The notes beneath the pieces were generated by a model that was not told where the DNA came from, ran no database searches, and was given only the letters and a program-made list of their open reading frames with translations. Position numbers and translations under genes: made by a program. 64,000 bases of DNA from Clostridia bacterium (GTDB taxonomy: Bacteria > Bacillota > Clostridia > Oscillospirales > Acutalibacteraceae): the NCBI GenBank assembly GCA_017415515.1, contig JAFQGI010000001.1:1-64000 (forward strand), in the 5' to 3' direction. This document shows positions 29,721 through 38,230 of the stretch, one piece after another (position 1 is the stretch's first letter; every line of letters begins with the position of its first letter).

Positions 29721-31856
29721 TTACTTCTTCTTGAACATATCTCGGAGATCCCATGCGGGAATAGGGAGCAGAACAAATAATACCAAATGCAGACACAGCA
29801 TCCAAATGGCTTGATATTGCAGTGGCATCCATCCCACAAGGGCAATCAAGCCGAATATGGCCAGAGCCAAAGCGCACATGGTCACATACAGCCCAATGAT
29901 GCGTATCTGCCGCTGTAAGCGTTTGCCCTCGTAAATGCTGTCTAACAGCGTGATGTAGCTGTCGTCTTCCAGCACCGCGTCGGCGGCACGTTTGGCTATG
30001 TCGGAGGCAATGGTGCCGCGGGCAAAGCCAACGTCAGCGGCGGTCAAAAGCTCCACCTCGTCACTATGCCCACCGGTGACGGCTACCACCTCGCCCTGCC
30101 GCTGTAAGGCGGATACGACCTGCTGTTTTTGCTGAGCGGTCAAACCGCAATACACATCGTATTGTTGGACAGCGGTGTTCCATTCTTCCTCATTGAAGGT
30201 GGAAACCGTTTCGCTTGTGAGTATGTGGGGGTGTTGGATAAAGGAAAGCTGTCGGGCGATCGCTTGCGTAGAGGTAACGGATTTGTCGGAGAACAGCAGG
30301 ACACGGACATTGGGGAGAGAGGCGGTGGTTTGCTCTATGTTGAGCTGCCACGGAGTGTGCCATCCCAACAAACCGGCACAGGTCAAATCGTGCTCCAATT
30401 CCTCAGCAGTGTATACGGTGGGGGAGGTGTCGGTCAAGCGATAGGCCACCACCATCACCCGCCCGCAGTCCTTTTCCATCAATTCGGCCTCTTTGGTCAG
30501 TCGTTCCACGTCGCTCTTGGTGCACAGGGGCAGCAGAGAACGCCATTCACCGCTGACTAAGATCAGCGTTTGATCACCGGCCAGATGTACACCGGTGCGA
30601 CGCTCGGCGGTGGGGGTGAGCTCGCCGATGCGGGGCATATCCGTCAGAAGCTCGTCCCGGTGAATGCCGGCGTTGGTGGCTGTTTTCAGGATGGCATCGT
30701 CGATAAGGTTGCCTGCGGTGCTGTTCAGCACGGCTAAACGCATAAACGGAGCCACACCGCGTTGGTTCGGAATGCCGTCGGAGAGCGAAATCCATTGTGT
30801 GCCAACACAGAGCCAATCCAAGGTTAATTGGTTGTTCTTAAACAGAGTGTCTTGATCGGCGCAGATCACCGTAACCTTGCCCATGGTTTGTGCCGCTTGG
30901 GGGTGGTTCAGGCGGACGTTGTTGTGAGCGATACGCCGTACACAGCGTGCGATGACGTTGGTGATGAGGTCATCGACGTTTTGTGGGATGGCCACCATGG
31001 CCAAGGTGGCAACGGTCAGAAAGACGGCGATGCGGTCGGTGTGGACGCATAAGCCAACGATCAAGGCGATCACGCACAAGATGGTCACGCCAAGGATCCA
31101 TCGCATACGCCATTTCTGCATCGCTTTTTGCTTGGGGAGATCCATGGCAGGGGAGGGGGCGGTGCTGCGCCCCATTTCGGAGCGGATGCCGGTAGCCACC
31201 ACCACGGCGGTGGCGGTGCCGCCGGTGATGGCGGTGCCGGCGTACAGCATATTGGTGCGCTCTGCCAAGGGGGTAATGTCGTCAAAAAGGGAGTCGGCGT
31301 ATTTCTCGGTGGGCATGGTGGCCTTGGTCAGCTCGCACTCGTCGCAACGTAGGCGATACGATTCGATGATGCGGCAATCGGCAGGCACCAAATCGCCTAC
31401 ATTGAGCAAAACGATGTCACCCGGCACCAGTGAGAGGGAAGAACAGAGCTGCTCTGCACCGTCGCGGCGCACACGGGCCTCCGGAACGGACAGAGAACGG
31501 AGCGATGCCATGGCGGAAGCGGAACGGCGATGGCGAAGGGTGTTCCATAGTGTGATCACCAAAGCAATAGCCGCCACGATGAGCGAACGTTTCCAGTCGG
31601 TGGGGACGTGTTTGAGAAAATGGTTGTACAGATCGATCAGTAGCGTGATGCCGGCCATCACCCACAGCAATGCCGTAAGAGGGGCGCGTAGCTGCTTGGC
31701 GAAGGCTTGTCGGAAGGAGGAGAGCTCGTGCTCTTTGAGGTCGTTTTTGCCATATTCTTTAAGGCGAATAGCTGCCTCGTTTTGGGTTAGACCGATGGTG
31801 GGATCCACCTGCAACTCTTGCAAAACATCTTGGATGGTGTTGCTGTGCCAAATCAT
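29721..31856 (-). CDS. P-type ATPase homologue lacking all catalytic motifs (putative pseudoenzyme)
   Basis: This 711-residue protein clearly belongs to the P2/P3-type cation ATPase fold: an N-terminal cation-ATPase segment (GLTQNEAAIRLKEYGKNDL), helices 1-4, a cytoplasmic N/P region, then AKRAADAVLEDDSYITLLDSI and two C-terminal helices. Every signature is altered. TGES is TKAT (177-180), PEGLP is PQNVD (291-295), DKTGT is DQDTL (334-338, Asp kept), the KGA loop is SGE, DPPR is HTPW (500-503), TGD is FSD, and GDGxND is GGHSDE (595-600). Only about six helices remain, where SERCA-like pumps have ten. The frame is open throughout with normal codon use, so it looks maintained rather than decaying. 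ATG 31856 follows AAAGGAG. Hydrolysis and pumping are not expected. Confidence 0.85.
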   Translation of the reverse strand: MIWHSNTIQDVLQELQVDPTIGLTQNEAAIRLKEYGKNDLKEHELSSFRQAFAKQLRAPLTALLWVMAGITLLIDLYNHFLKHVPTDWKRSLIVAAIALVITLWNTLRHRRSASAMASLRSLSVPEARVRRDGAEQLCSSLSLVPGDIVLLNVGDLVPADCRIIESYRLRCDECELTKATMPTEKYADSLFDDITPLAERTNMLYAGTAITGGTATAVVVATGIRSEMGRSTAPSPAMDLPKQKAMQKWRMRWILGVTILCVIALIVGLCVHTDRIAVFLTVATLAMVAIPQNVDDLITNVIARCVRRIAHNNVRLNHPQAAQTMGKVTVICADQDTLFKNNQLTLDWLCVGTQWISLSDGIPNQRGVAPFMRLAVLNSTAGNLIDDAILKTATNAGIHRDELLTDMPRIGELTPTAERRTGVHLAGDQTLILVSGEWRSLLPLCTKSDVERLTKEAELMEKDCGRVMVVAYRLTDTSPTVYTAEELEHDLTCAGLLGWHTPWQLNIEQTTASLPNVRVLLFSDKSVTSTQAIARQLSFIQHPHILTSETVSTFNEEEWNTAVQQYDVYCGLTAQQKQQVVSALQRQGEVVAVTGGHSDEVELLTAADVGFARGTIASDIAKRAADAVLEDDSYITLLDSIYEGKRLQRQIRIIGLYVTMCALALAIFGLIALVGWMPLQYQAIWMLCLHLVLFVLLPIPAWDLRDMFKKK

Positions 31857-31958
31857 ATCGAAAACTCCTTTCGGAAGCGGAAAGCGCATTTGCAGAGATA
31901 TACTTTTTCATTATAGCACAGTTAAAAACAAATTCCAATATGTCCGCGCCACTTTTTC

Positions 31959-32000
31959 AAAAAAAATATGCCCTGCCGCACAGACCATGTACGACAGGGC
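31959..32000 (-). terminator. intrinsic terminator
   Basis: GCCCTG/CAGGGC-based hairpin (31970-32000) followed on the minus strand by ATATTTTTTT; ends the hemolysin III transcript. Confidence 0.8.
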
Positions 32001-32012
32001 AAGAGGAGGAAA

Positions 32013-32684
32013 TTATACAACGTAGCACAGAATACAGACAAACTGCAAAATACTGCCCGCCAGCACAAACAAATGGAACACGGCGTGCATATAGCGGTGC
32101 TTTTTTCCAAGCCCGTATAAAACCGCCCCCACCGTATAGGCGATGCCGCCTGCCAACAGCCACAGCAGACCGGGGAGGGGGATGGCGCGCAAGGCAATAT
32201 CGGCGGCGATGACGATGCACCAGCCCATGCCGATGTAACACGCCATCGATAACACCGCGTACTTTTTCAGGTCGATGGCGGTGAGTGTGGCGGCTAACGC
32301 GGCCAATCCCCACTCAATGCCAAACAGCGTCCACGCCCAGACGGGGGACACCGGTCGAATGGAGCACAGCAAAATCGGGGTGTAGGTTCCGCTGATCAGC
32401 AGATAGATGGTACAGTGGTCGATCACCTGCATCACTTTTTTCGCCATAGGATGGTGTAAGCCGTGATACACGCTGGAAACGGTGTACAGCAGAATCATAG
32501 AAACACCGTAGATGGTGCTACCCACTACACTCCACACGGTGCCGCCGACCACAGCTCGCCACACGCAAGCCAACAGCGCGATGACGCCAAAGGCGCCGCC
32601 CACAATATGAGACGCGGTATTAAATAGCTCCTCGCCACGTGTGTAATGGGGGAGGGAACGGTCACTCAGTTTGGTACGCTTCAT
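32013..32684 (-). CDS. hemolysin III family (PAQR-like) membrane protein
   Basis: This 223-residue protein of seven predicted helices belongs to the YqfA/hemolysin III branch of the PAQR superfamily. The zinc-site motifs are visible: SxxYHGLHH-like (SSVYHGLHHPM) in TM2, the Asp in IDHCTIYLLISGTYTP, and the C-terminal HAVFHLFVLAGS (H-x-x-x-H). Family members may be hydrolases such as ceramidase-like enzymes; the bacterial role is uncertain. It is monocistronic, with its own terminator. Confidence 0.9.
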   Translation of the reverse strand: MKRTKLSDRSLPHYTRGEELFNTASHIVGGAFGVIALLACVWRAVVGGTVWSVVGSTIYGVSMILLYTVSSVYHGLHHPMAKKVMQVIDHCTIYLLISGTYTPILLCSIRPVSPVWAWTLFGIEWGLAALAATLTAIDLKKYAVLSMACYIGMGWCIVIAADIALRAIPLPGLLWLLAGGIAYTVGAVLYGLGKKHRYMHAVFHLFVLAGSILQFVCILCYVV

Positions 32685-33007
32685 GGAAACAGCTCCTTGT
32701 TTGTTTTCGTGAGGTTAGTATACACCAACGTGGCCATAGAGCCAACCTACGCCATCACTTTTCGTTTCTCTGTTGCGAATACCCGTCGGTAGAGCGCAAA
32801 ACAGGCAACTCTACTTGTGGTAGAGCGAGAAACTTTGGGTTGAAAAGCCCCGAAAACAGCGGATTTGACGGTTTGAGGCAGGTTGTGAAAAATTTATCGA
32901 TTTTTTGTGTGTAAAGGCTTGCAAAATAGAAATTTTTGGGTATAATAATAGGCGTACGAATATGTGTTTTCGACACGTACAGTAAAAACCGAAAGGAGTA
33001 AACAACT
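32685..33007 (+). promoter_or_regulatory. intergenic with promoter of the GGGtGRT operon
   Basis: TTGCAA (32919-32924), 16 bp and TATAAT (32941-32946) give a promoter with a leader of about 55 nt. AAAGGAGTAAAC precedes the ATG. Further upstream GTAGAG/CTCTAC repeats occur at about 32790-32825. I see no gene in the rest. Confidence 0.65.
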
Positions 33008-33700
33008 ATGAACTATACTCATGAAGTTGAGCAAATGTGCGTTGTGGCTAAGGGCCCCCACCACGGTCCCGCCCCCATCCCCGAAGAGGGTCTGTGGGTC
33101 AAGGCTAAGCAGATCGGCGACATTTCCGGTCTGACCCACGGTGTGGGTTGGTGTGCCCCCCAGCAGGGCGCTTGCAAGCTGACCCTGAACATCAAGAAGG
33201 GCATCGTCGAGGAGGCTCTGGTGGAGACCCTGGGCTGCTCCGGTATGACCCACTCCGCTGCTATGGCCGCCGAGATCCTGCCCGGCAAGACCATTCTGGA
33301 GTGCCTGAACACCGACCTGGTGTGCGATGCCATCAACACCGCTATGCGTGAGCTGTTCCTGCAGATCGTCTATGGTCGCAGCCAGTCCGCTTTCTCCGAG
33401 GACGGTCTGTCCATCGGCGCCGGCCTGGAGGACTTGGGCAAGGGTCTGCGCTCTCAAATCGGTACCATGTATTCCACCAACGTCAAGGGCGTTCGTTATT
33501 TGGAGATGGCCGAGGGCTACGTCACCAAGATCGCTCTGGACGAGAACGGCGAGGTTTGCGGCTACCAGTTCGTGAAGCTGGGCAAGATGATGGAGGATAT
33601 CCGTCACGGTGTCAACCCCACCGAGGCTTATGAGAAGAACATCGGTCAGTATGGTCGCTTCGACAATGCGGCGAAGTACATTGACCCCCGTGAAGAATAA
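33008..33700 (+). CDS. iron-sulfur cluster scaffold-like protein (GGGtGRT partner)
   Basis: This 230-residue protein has an IscU/NifU-like layout: an N-terminal GxC region (GVGWCAPQQGACKLTL), ETLGCSGMTHSAAMAAEI resembling the scaffold GC-S motif, and TILECLNTDLVCDAI with another Cys. The C-terminal half is family-specific. In many anaerobes the gene is annotated as an Fe-S assembly scaffold and sits beside the GGGtGRT gene, as here. The function of the pair is not established. Codon use is extremely biased to C/G-ending optimal codons and the ribosome binding site is strong, so expression is probably very high. Confidence 0.82.
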   Translation: MNYTHEVEQMCVVAKGPHHGPAPIPEEGLWVKAKQIGDISGLTHGVGWCAPQQGACKLTLNIKKGIVEEALVETLGCSGMTHSAAMAAEILPGKTILECLNTDLVCDAINTAMRELFLQIVYGRSQSAFSEDGLSIGAGLEDLGKGLRSQIGTMYSTNVKGVRYLEMAEGYVTKIALDENGEVCGYQFVKLGKMMEDIRHGVNPTEAYEKNIGQYGRFDNAAKYIDPREE

Positions 33701-33719
33701 TTGAAGGAGGAATGTACAG

Positions 33720-34724
33720 ATGGCTAACAATGTAAAGTTCGAAGGTAAAGACCGCCGTATGCCCGGCATTGAGAAATTCCTGGCTGAGAATGGTCTGGGC
33801 TCTCTGGAGGAGTGCCGTGATCTGTGCCTCTCCAAGGGCATTGATGTGGATGCGATCGTGAAGGGCGTTCAGCCCATCGCGTTTGAGAACGCTGTCTGGG
33901 CTTACACCATGGGTGTGGCTCTGGCTCTGAAGCGTGGCGTCACCGACGCCGCCGAGGCCGCCGCCGTCATCGGCGAGGGTCTGCAGGCTTTCTGCGTGCC
34001 CGGCTCCGTTGCCGACCAGCGTAAGGTTGGTCTGGGCCACGGTAACCTGGGTAAGATGCTGCTGAGCGAGGAGACCAACTGCTTCGCTTTCTTGGCCGGT
34101 CACGAGTCTTTCGCTGCCGCCGAGGGCGCTATCGGTATCGCTCGTACCGCTAACAAGGTTCGTAAGAACCCCCTGCGCGTTATCCTGAACGGTCTGGGTA
34201 AGGATGCCGCCTATATCATCAGCCGTATCAACGGCTTCACCTATGTGGAGACCGATTACGACTTCTACACCGGCGAGCTGAAGGTTGTCCGCGAGGTCGC
34301 TTTCTCCGACGGTGAGCGCGCTAAGGTTAAGTGCTATGGTTGTAACGACGTTAACGAGGGCGTTGCCATCATGCAGAAGGAGTCCGTTGAGGTTTCCATC
34401 ACCGGTAACTCCACTAACCCCACCCGCTTCCAGCATCCCGTGGCCGGCACTTATAAGAAGTGGGCCATCGAGAACGGCAAGAAGTACTTCTCCGTCGCTT
34501 CCGGCGGTGGTACCGGCCGTACCCTGCACCCCGACAATATGGCCGCCGGCCCTGCCTCTTACGGCTTGACCGACACCATGGGTCGTATGCACGGTGATGC
34601 TCAGTTCGCCGGCTCCTCCTCCGTGCCCGCTCACGTGGAGATGATGGGTCTGATCGGCGCCGGTAACAACCCCATGGTCGGCATGACCGTGGCTTGCGCC
34701 GTTGCCGTCTCCGAGGCGAAGTAA
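33720..34724 (+). CDS. GGGtGRT family protein
   Basis: This 334-residue protein carries the namesake SGGGTGRTLHPDNMAAGP (about 259-276) and the long conserved stretch QFAGSSSVPAHVEMMGLIG near the end. The family is widespread in anaerobic Firmicutes and Thermotogae-like organisms but has no assigned biochemical role that I can confirm. There are conserved Cys (CYGCNDVNEG, CFAFLAGHESFA), which with the scaffold-like neighbour suggest Fe-S or sulfur chemistry. AAGGAGGAATGTACAG precedes the ATG, 19 bp after the upstream stop. It shares the highly optimised codons of its partner and ends in a strong terminator. Confidence 0.88.
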   Translation: MANNVKFEGKDRRMPGIEKFLAENGLGSLEECRDLCLSKGIDVDAIVKGVQPIAFENAVWAYTMGVALALKRGVTDAAEAAAVIGEGLQAFCVPGSVADQRKVGLGHGNLGKMLLSEETNCFAFLAGHESFAAAEGAIGIARTANKVRKNPLRVILNGLGKDAAYIISRINGFTYVETDYDFYTGELKVVREVAFSDGERAKVKCYGCNDVNEGVAIMQKESVEVSITGNSTNPTRFQHPVAGTYKKWAIENGKKYFSVASGGGTGRTLHPDNMAAGPASYGLTDTMGRMHGDAQFAGSSSVPAHVEMMGLIGAGNNPMVGMTVACAVAVSEAK

Positions 34725-34745
34725 TTTCGGCTTTTACTGCAATAG

Positions 34746-34779
34746 AAAACGGACACATCCGATCGGATGTGTCCGTTTT
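34746..34779 (+). terminator. intrinsic terminator
   Basis: AACGGACACATCC/GGATGTGTCCGTT hairpin with T-run. Confidence 0.9.
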
Positions 34780-34850
34780 TTGTGTTTATGAGAGGTGTTT
34801 TACTATAGCGGAACTATAGCGTGATCATTGAGATGTTGTGTTGTTGAGTA

Positions 34851-35627
34851 TTATTTGTATCCCAAGTCGTTCAGATAAATTTTCGCGTTTTCTAGGGCAA
34901 TTTGTAACTCTTCTTGTGTCGCACCGTTTGTTCTTACTTCATTGAACATATATGGCTCGACTGGTACTCCTGCTGAATTTGCATTGGCATATACGTTTAC
35001 AATTTCATCAGTCAGTTTTGATATGTCGGTAGAACTGGCAGATGAAGTAGTAACTTTGTTGTTAGTTGTCGACGTGGTATTTGGTTCGGATTTCCTTTTA
35101 TCTGGGAGTTCTTCTGTATTAATGCCAAACATAGCTAGAAACGCGGTAAACCAAAACTTAATGATTATAAAAGGCAACTTTAATGGCAATAAGCACACAA
35201 ACACAATATATTCACCTCTCCACCATTGCCGTTGATCTCTTTTGTTGAAAATTAACCAATAAGGTAGAGCGACCAAATCGAAAATGTTGTATGCGGTAGT
35301 ACAAACAAATAGAAAAGAGGTATACAATGTTATGCAAAACAAAAGTCCGTGCAAAAAGTTTTGATTTGAGGCGAATTTAGATGTTATTGTTCCGAGAATA
35401 TTAATATATGTTTCCGTGCTTAGCAAATCAAGCGGCAAGAAATGGATGTTATAATATAATTTCAGCATCACGAGAAGGATAGTAGCTAAAGAGATGTTTA
35501 AAACAAGACACCATCCTCCTTTGAAGTATGTTTTTTCTTGCAATTTTCCTTTTTGATCATAATAAAATTTCTTACCTGCATCGAAATTTATATTCTCTAA
35601 ATTGATATTGCGGTTAATGTCATTCAT
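34851..35627 (-). CDS. hypothetical multi-helix membrane protein with C-terminal helical tail
   Basis: This 258-residue protein belongs to no family I recognise. Hydrophobic segments at about 38-57, 85-110 and 140-165 form a membrane core. A threonine/serine-rich linker (NTTSTTNNKVTTSSASS) follows, then a C-terminal helical domain of about 60 residues (LTDEIVNVYANANSAG...). The ATG at 35627 is preferred because GAAGGAAG, which is the coding start of the longer alternative, serves as its ribosome binding site. It is strongly AT-rich compared with neighbours, so probably acquired. It follows the lipoprotein at 35696 on the same strand by about 70 bp and may share its transcript. Confidence 0.65.
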   Translation of the reverse strand: MNDINRNINLENINFDAGKKFYYDQKGKLQEKTYFKGGWCLVLNISLATILLVMLKLYYNIHFLPLDLLSTETYINILGTITSKFASNQNFLHGLLFCITLYTSFLFVCTTAYNIFDLVALPYWLIFNKRDQRQWWRGEYIVFVCLLPLKLPFIIIKFWFTAFLAMFGINTEELPDKRKSEPNTTSTTNNKVTTSSASSTDISKLTDEIVNVYANANSAGVPVEPYMFNEVRTNGATQEELQIALENAKIYLNDLGYK

Positions 35628-35695
35628 TTTCTTTTCTTCCTTCATAGCAGCGGAATACACGATTCTTTATAAAGAATCGAGGTGCGGTCTACTAA

Positions 35696-36490
35696 TTATT
35701 TATGGAAAATGGGATTAGACAACAACATAACCACGTTGTTATCCATTTGACTTTCTTCTACAAGTTTGAAGGTAATCCATTCCATTCCAGAAACATCTAA
35801 ATTCAATTGTTGAGGTGCAAATTGCCGACCTATATAGTCCGTTTGGTAGAGAATGTTGTCATTTTCATCGTAAATCATAAAGTATGCTTCACTGCTTCCA
35901 CTATTTGCATCGATTGCAATGTTAAGTGTTAATGTGGAATACTGACCGCCAAGATAATAGGTGGCAAAAGGGGGCTTTTTTTGCCCGGTATACGAACCGC
36001 CGCTACCGAGAGCAAACAGATTACCGGTAGTGTGAATGTTACCGACAGTATCCTTAACTAATTTAGCTTCGTTAATATGATTATAAAAGTGACTGTCAGT
36101 TACGGACATAGAACATAGTTCTACTTCGTTTGGCGAATAATTCGGATCGGAATCACCACATCTTGAGCACGTTCCCTCAATATAGTCGTGGCCTAACGCT
36201 TCCCCTTCAGTATCGCCGCAAGAACAGGTTTTAGGATTAGTGCAGGTCGCTTCGGAATATATATGTACATGCGTAGATGTGTTAGTGGAGGTAATTGTTG
36301 TAACTAATTGATTTTCATCGGTTGGAATGCCTGCATCGGTAGTTGAGGTGCCTGTCCATGAGTTTTCGTCACTTTGAACTGTACCAGATGTGGAATTTGT
36401 AGTAATGTTTCCGGAAAAATTAAAAGAGCCGCAAGCGGAAAGCGAGAACGCAAACATCAATGTTAACAAAAGTGTCAGTGCTTTTTTCAT
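35696..36490 (-). CDS. lipoprotein with Cys/His-rich repeat and NPCBM-like domain
   Basis: This 264-residue protein has a lipoprotein signal ending LSAC (Cys20), then a Thr/Ser-rich linker. A region resembling surface-protein repeats (SEATCTNPKTCSCGDTEGE, then GTCSRCGDSDPN) with paired Cys follows. The C-terminal domain at about 150-260 (VKDTVGNIHTTGNLFALG, YFMIYDENDNILYQTD, QLNLDVSGMEWITFKL) looks like an NPCBM/galactose-binding fold, suggesting carbohydrate binding at the cell surface. A leader RNA (36553-36723) precedes it by about 60 nt. Its own AAAGG ribosome binding site sits beyond the leader. AT-rich. Confidence 0.75.
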   Translation of the reverse strand: MKKALTLLLTLMFAFSLSACGSFNFSGNITTNSTSGTVQSDENSWTGTSTTDAGIPTDENQLVTTITSTNTSTHVHIYSEATCTNPKTCSCGDTEGEALGHDYIEGTCSRCGDSDPNYSPNEVELCSMSVTDSHFYNHINEAKLVKDTVGNIHTTGNLFALGSGGSYTGQKKPPFATYYLGGQYSTLTLNIAIDANSGSSEAYFMIYDENDNILYQTDYIGRQFAPQQLNLDVSGMEWITFKLVEESQMDNNVVMLLSNPIFHK

Positions 36491-36552
36491 AATTAATCAA
36501 CCTTTCTTTTAATTGTCGGTGTGAAAATTGTTTTTACATTCCTCCTAAAAAT

Positions 36553-36723
36553 AAAAAAAGTGTGTGCAACGCGAGGTTGCACACACCGAAAAATGCAACA
36601 GCTCGTCATTGCTACCACACAACATTTTCATCACCACATTAAAGCGTGCGAAAATAGAGCCTGCATTTTTACCGAGAGGTAAAAATACACGCCATAATGC
36701 GGCATATTAAAATGTTGTGTGGT
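36553..36723 (-). ncRNA. structured leader RNA, copy 2 (minus strand)
   Basis: On the minus strand: P1 is a perfect 15-bp helix, ACCACACAACATTTT with AAAATGTTGTGTGGT. An internal hairpin has AAAAATGCA on its 3' arm (plus-strand 36662-36670), then GGCTCTATTTTCGCA. After P1 come AGCAATGACGAG and TGCATTTTTCGG (plus-strand 36589-36597 complement). The terminator is an 11-bp stem, GTGTGTGCAAC/GTTGCACACAC (36560-36586), with seven T. An AGGAGG follows the T-run as in the other copies, but the downstream gene starts 50 nt later with another ribosome binding site. Base changes in P1 relative to copies 1 and 3 keep pairing. Confidence 0.7.
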
Positions 36724-36729
36724 ATCCTC

Positions 36730-36758
36730 AGTGTAGCACAAACTTTTCCAAAACGCAA
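36730..36758 (-). promoter_or_regulatory. promoter of leader RNA copy 2
   Basis: Minus-strand TTGCGT (36758-36753), 17 bp and TACACT (36735-36730), about 7 nt before the start of P1. Confidence 0.6.
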
Positions 36759-36803
36759 GAGGTTTGTTGTGTGGCGGTGGGGTGTTGCCGGTTGGAAAAA
36801 GCA

Positions 36804-36831
36804 AAAGGGAGCGGCAGGTGCCGCTCCCTTT
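36804..36831 (-). terminator. intrinsic terminator
   Basis: AAAGGGAGCGGC/GCCGCTCCCTTT hairpin followed on the minus strand by TGCTTTTT; ends the lipoprotein gene at 36853. Confidence 0.8.
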
Positions 36832-36852
36832 GGTGTTTAGAATGGTTTTTGG

Positions 36853-38007
36853 TTAGAATCGGACACCGACTTTTTCTGCCAGTTCCAACGCCAAGGTGCA
36901 TTCCTCATCGGTCATTCTTCTCAGTACCGTGGTTTCGTCTTCGTCGGTAACTACGTAGAGGTAATCTCCCTCCACGTACATGTAGCCGCTGCCCGTATCG
37001 GAATCTTCCTGTCCGAACAATTTTGCCTTGATGGTTATAGTGTAACGGTTGTTCTCACCATAGGTGTAGGTGAGCTCGCCCGTGACCAAGCCGCCAAAAG
37101 TGATGAGGGAGCCGGTGCCGTCGTCGAAGAAGCTGTACAAAGCGGTCATCTCCACGTTGTCGCCCTCCACGTGTTGGGTCCATCTGCCCACAATGCTGTT
37201 GCTCCCATTGTTGGTGGGGCGTGTGCCGGTAGTGCCGGTGGTGTTGGTGGGAGTGGTGGGGGAGGTGGTGTTGGTGGGCACGGTGGTGGTAATGTCGTTT
37301 TTGGTAGGCTCGGTGGTGGTAGTGGTGGTCCAGGAATCCCCGCCATTGGTAGGACTGAGGATGGCGATTTCGTCAAGAACGATGTCGCTTCTGCTGGTGA
37401 CGTACAGAGTGATACGCACCGTTTGAATGGGGATGGGGTCAAAACGAATCAGTTGGGTGGTATGCATACCGGTGGGGGTGTCGTAATCCTCCTCAACATC
37501 CAATACGGTCAGATTGTCGAGGTCGGGTCCTGCTTCCAACTCGTGGAAGTAGTAGGAATCGCAATTTTGAAGGACCAGGCAGCTTCCGGTTTGGGTGCCG
37601 TCGGCCTCAAATGTGATTTGGACACGATATCTGCGGACGTCCGACAAAACCACTTTCTTATCCTCGCCGGTCCCGTTTTCCAGTTCGGCTTGGCTGCGGT
37701 AGATGCCGTCGTTCAAGCGGCCCTCGTCGGTGAAGGTGTACTCGATATCCGTGCCGGGGGAATAATAGTCCTTGCAGGCCATGGTGTAGGGAAGACCTTC
37801 CAAAACATCGAGGTACTTTCCTTCTGTGTCGCCGTTGTTGCCGGCGGTGGTGGAAGTGTTGTCGCGGTTGTCCGAGGCTCCCGTGGTGATTTTGGTATCG
37901 CCGGCGGAAGAGCTCGTTTTTTTATCGCTTTTTTTGGCCGTTTGCTGACAGGAACAAAGCAAACTGAGTATCAACAATACGCACAGTAACAAAGAAAACT
38001 TCTTCAT
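36853..38007 (-). CDS. lipoprotein with galactose-binding-like and lipocalin-like domains
   Basis: This 384-residue protein has a lipoprotein signal ending LLCSC (Cys20). Domain 1 (about 60-225) resembles a discoidin/carbohydrate-binding jelly roll (VVLSDVRRYRVQITFEADG, TQLIRFDPIPIQTVRITLYVTSRSDIVLDEIAIL). A Thr/Pro-rich linker (TTTTTEPTKNDITTTVPTN...) follows. Domain 2 (about 280-380) starts IVGRWTQHVEG and looks like the small beta-barrel 'GxW' domain common in clostridial lipoproteins. ATG 38007 follows TAGGAGG. It probably binds glycans at the surface. It is divergent from the GH16 gene at 38231. Confidence 0.75.
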   Translation of the reverse strand: MKKFSLLLCVLLILSLLCSCQQTAKKSDKKTSSSAGDTKITTGASDNRDNTSTTAGNNGDTEGKYLDVLEGLPYTMACKDYYSPGTDIEYTFTDEGRLNDGIYRSQAELENGTGEDKKVVLSDVRRYRVQITFEADGTQTGSCLVLQNCDSYYFHELEAGPDLDNLTVLDVEEDYDTPTGMHTTQLIRFDPIPIQTVRITLYVTSRSDIVLDEIAILSPTNGGDSWTTTTTTEPTKNDITTTVPTNTTSPTTPTNTTGTTGTRPTNNGSNSIVGRWTQHVEGDNVEMTALYSFFDDGTGSLITFGGLVTGELTYTYGENNRYTITIKAKLFGQEDSDTGSGYMYVEGDYLYVVTDEDETTVLRRMTDEECTLALELAEKVGVRF

Positions 38008-38164
38008 AAATAGACCTCCTAATATGACAATATGCAATATTTTGCTAGTTTAAGTGTATACCTATCGTGCCGTTTTGTCAACTCTCGATATATTCTTAAC
38101 AAGCAACGTCACCTTTTCGCAAAAACGCAAGGGGTTTGTTTTGTGGAGGAAAAGGCTTTTTCTA

Positions 38165-38193
38165 TTGACTTTTGGCAGGATTTTCCGTATACT
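38165..38193 (+). promoter_or_regulatory. promoter of second GH16 gene
   Basis: TTGACT (38165-38170), 17 bp, TATACT (38188-38193). It resembles the first GH16 promoter, including a GCAGG motif in the spacer. Confidence 0.8.
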
Positions 38194-38230
38194 GAAAGCA
38201 ACAATTTATCCGAAAGGAAGGCTAACACGT

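Noticed and set aside
28170..31856. Decaying pseudogene interpretation of the P-type ATPase homologue
   Set aside because: No stop or frameshift in 711 codons, coherent codon usage and a good ribosome binding site; substitution of all motifs without frame damage fits a maintained pseudoenzyme better, though only comparative data can settle it.
37171..37989. Gly/Val-rich 272-codon plus-strand frame opposite a lipoprotein
   Set aside because: It is the complement of the Thr-rich linker (ACC/ACT codons give GGT/AGT). The minus-strand protein has a signal peptide, lipobox and ribosome binding site.
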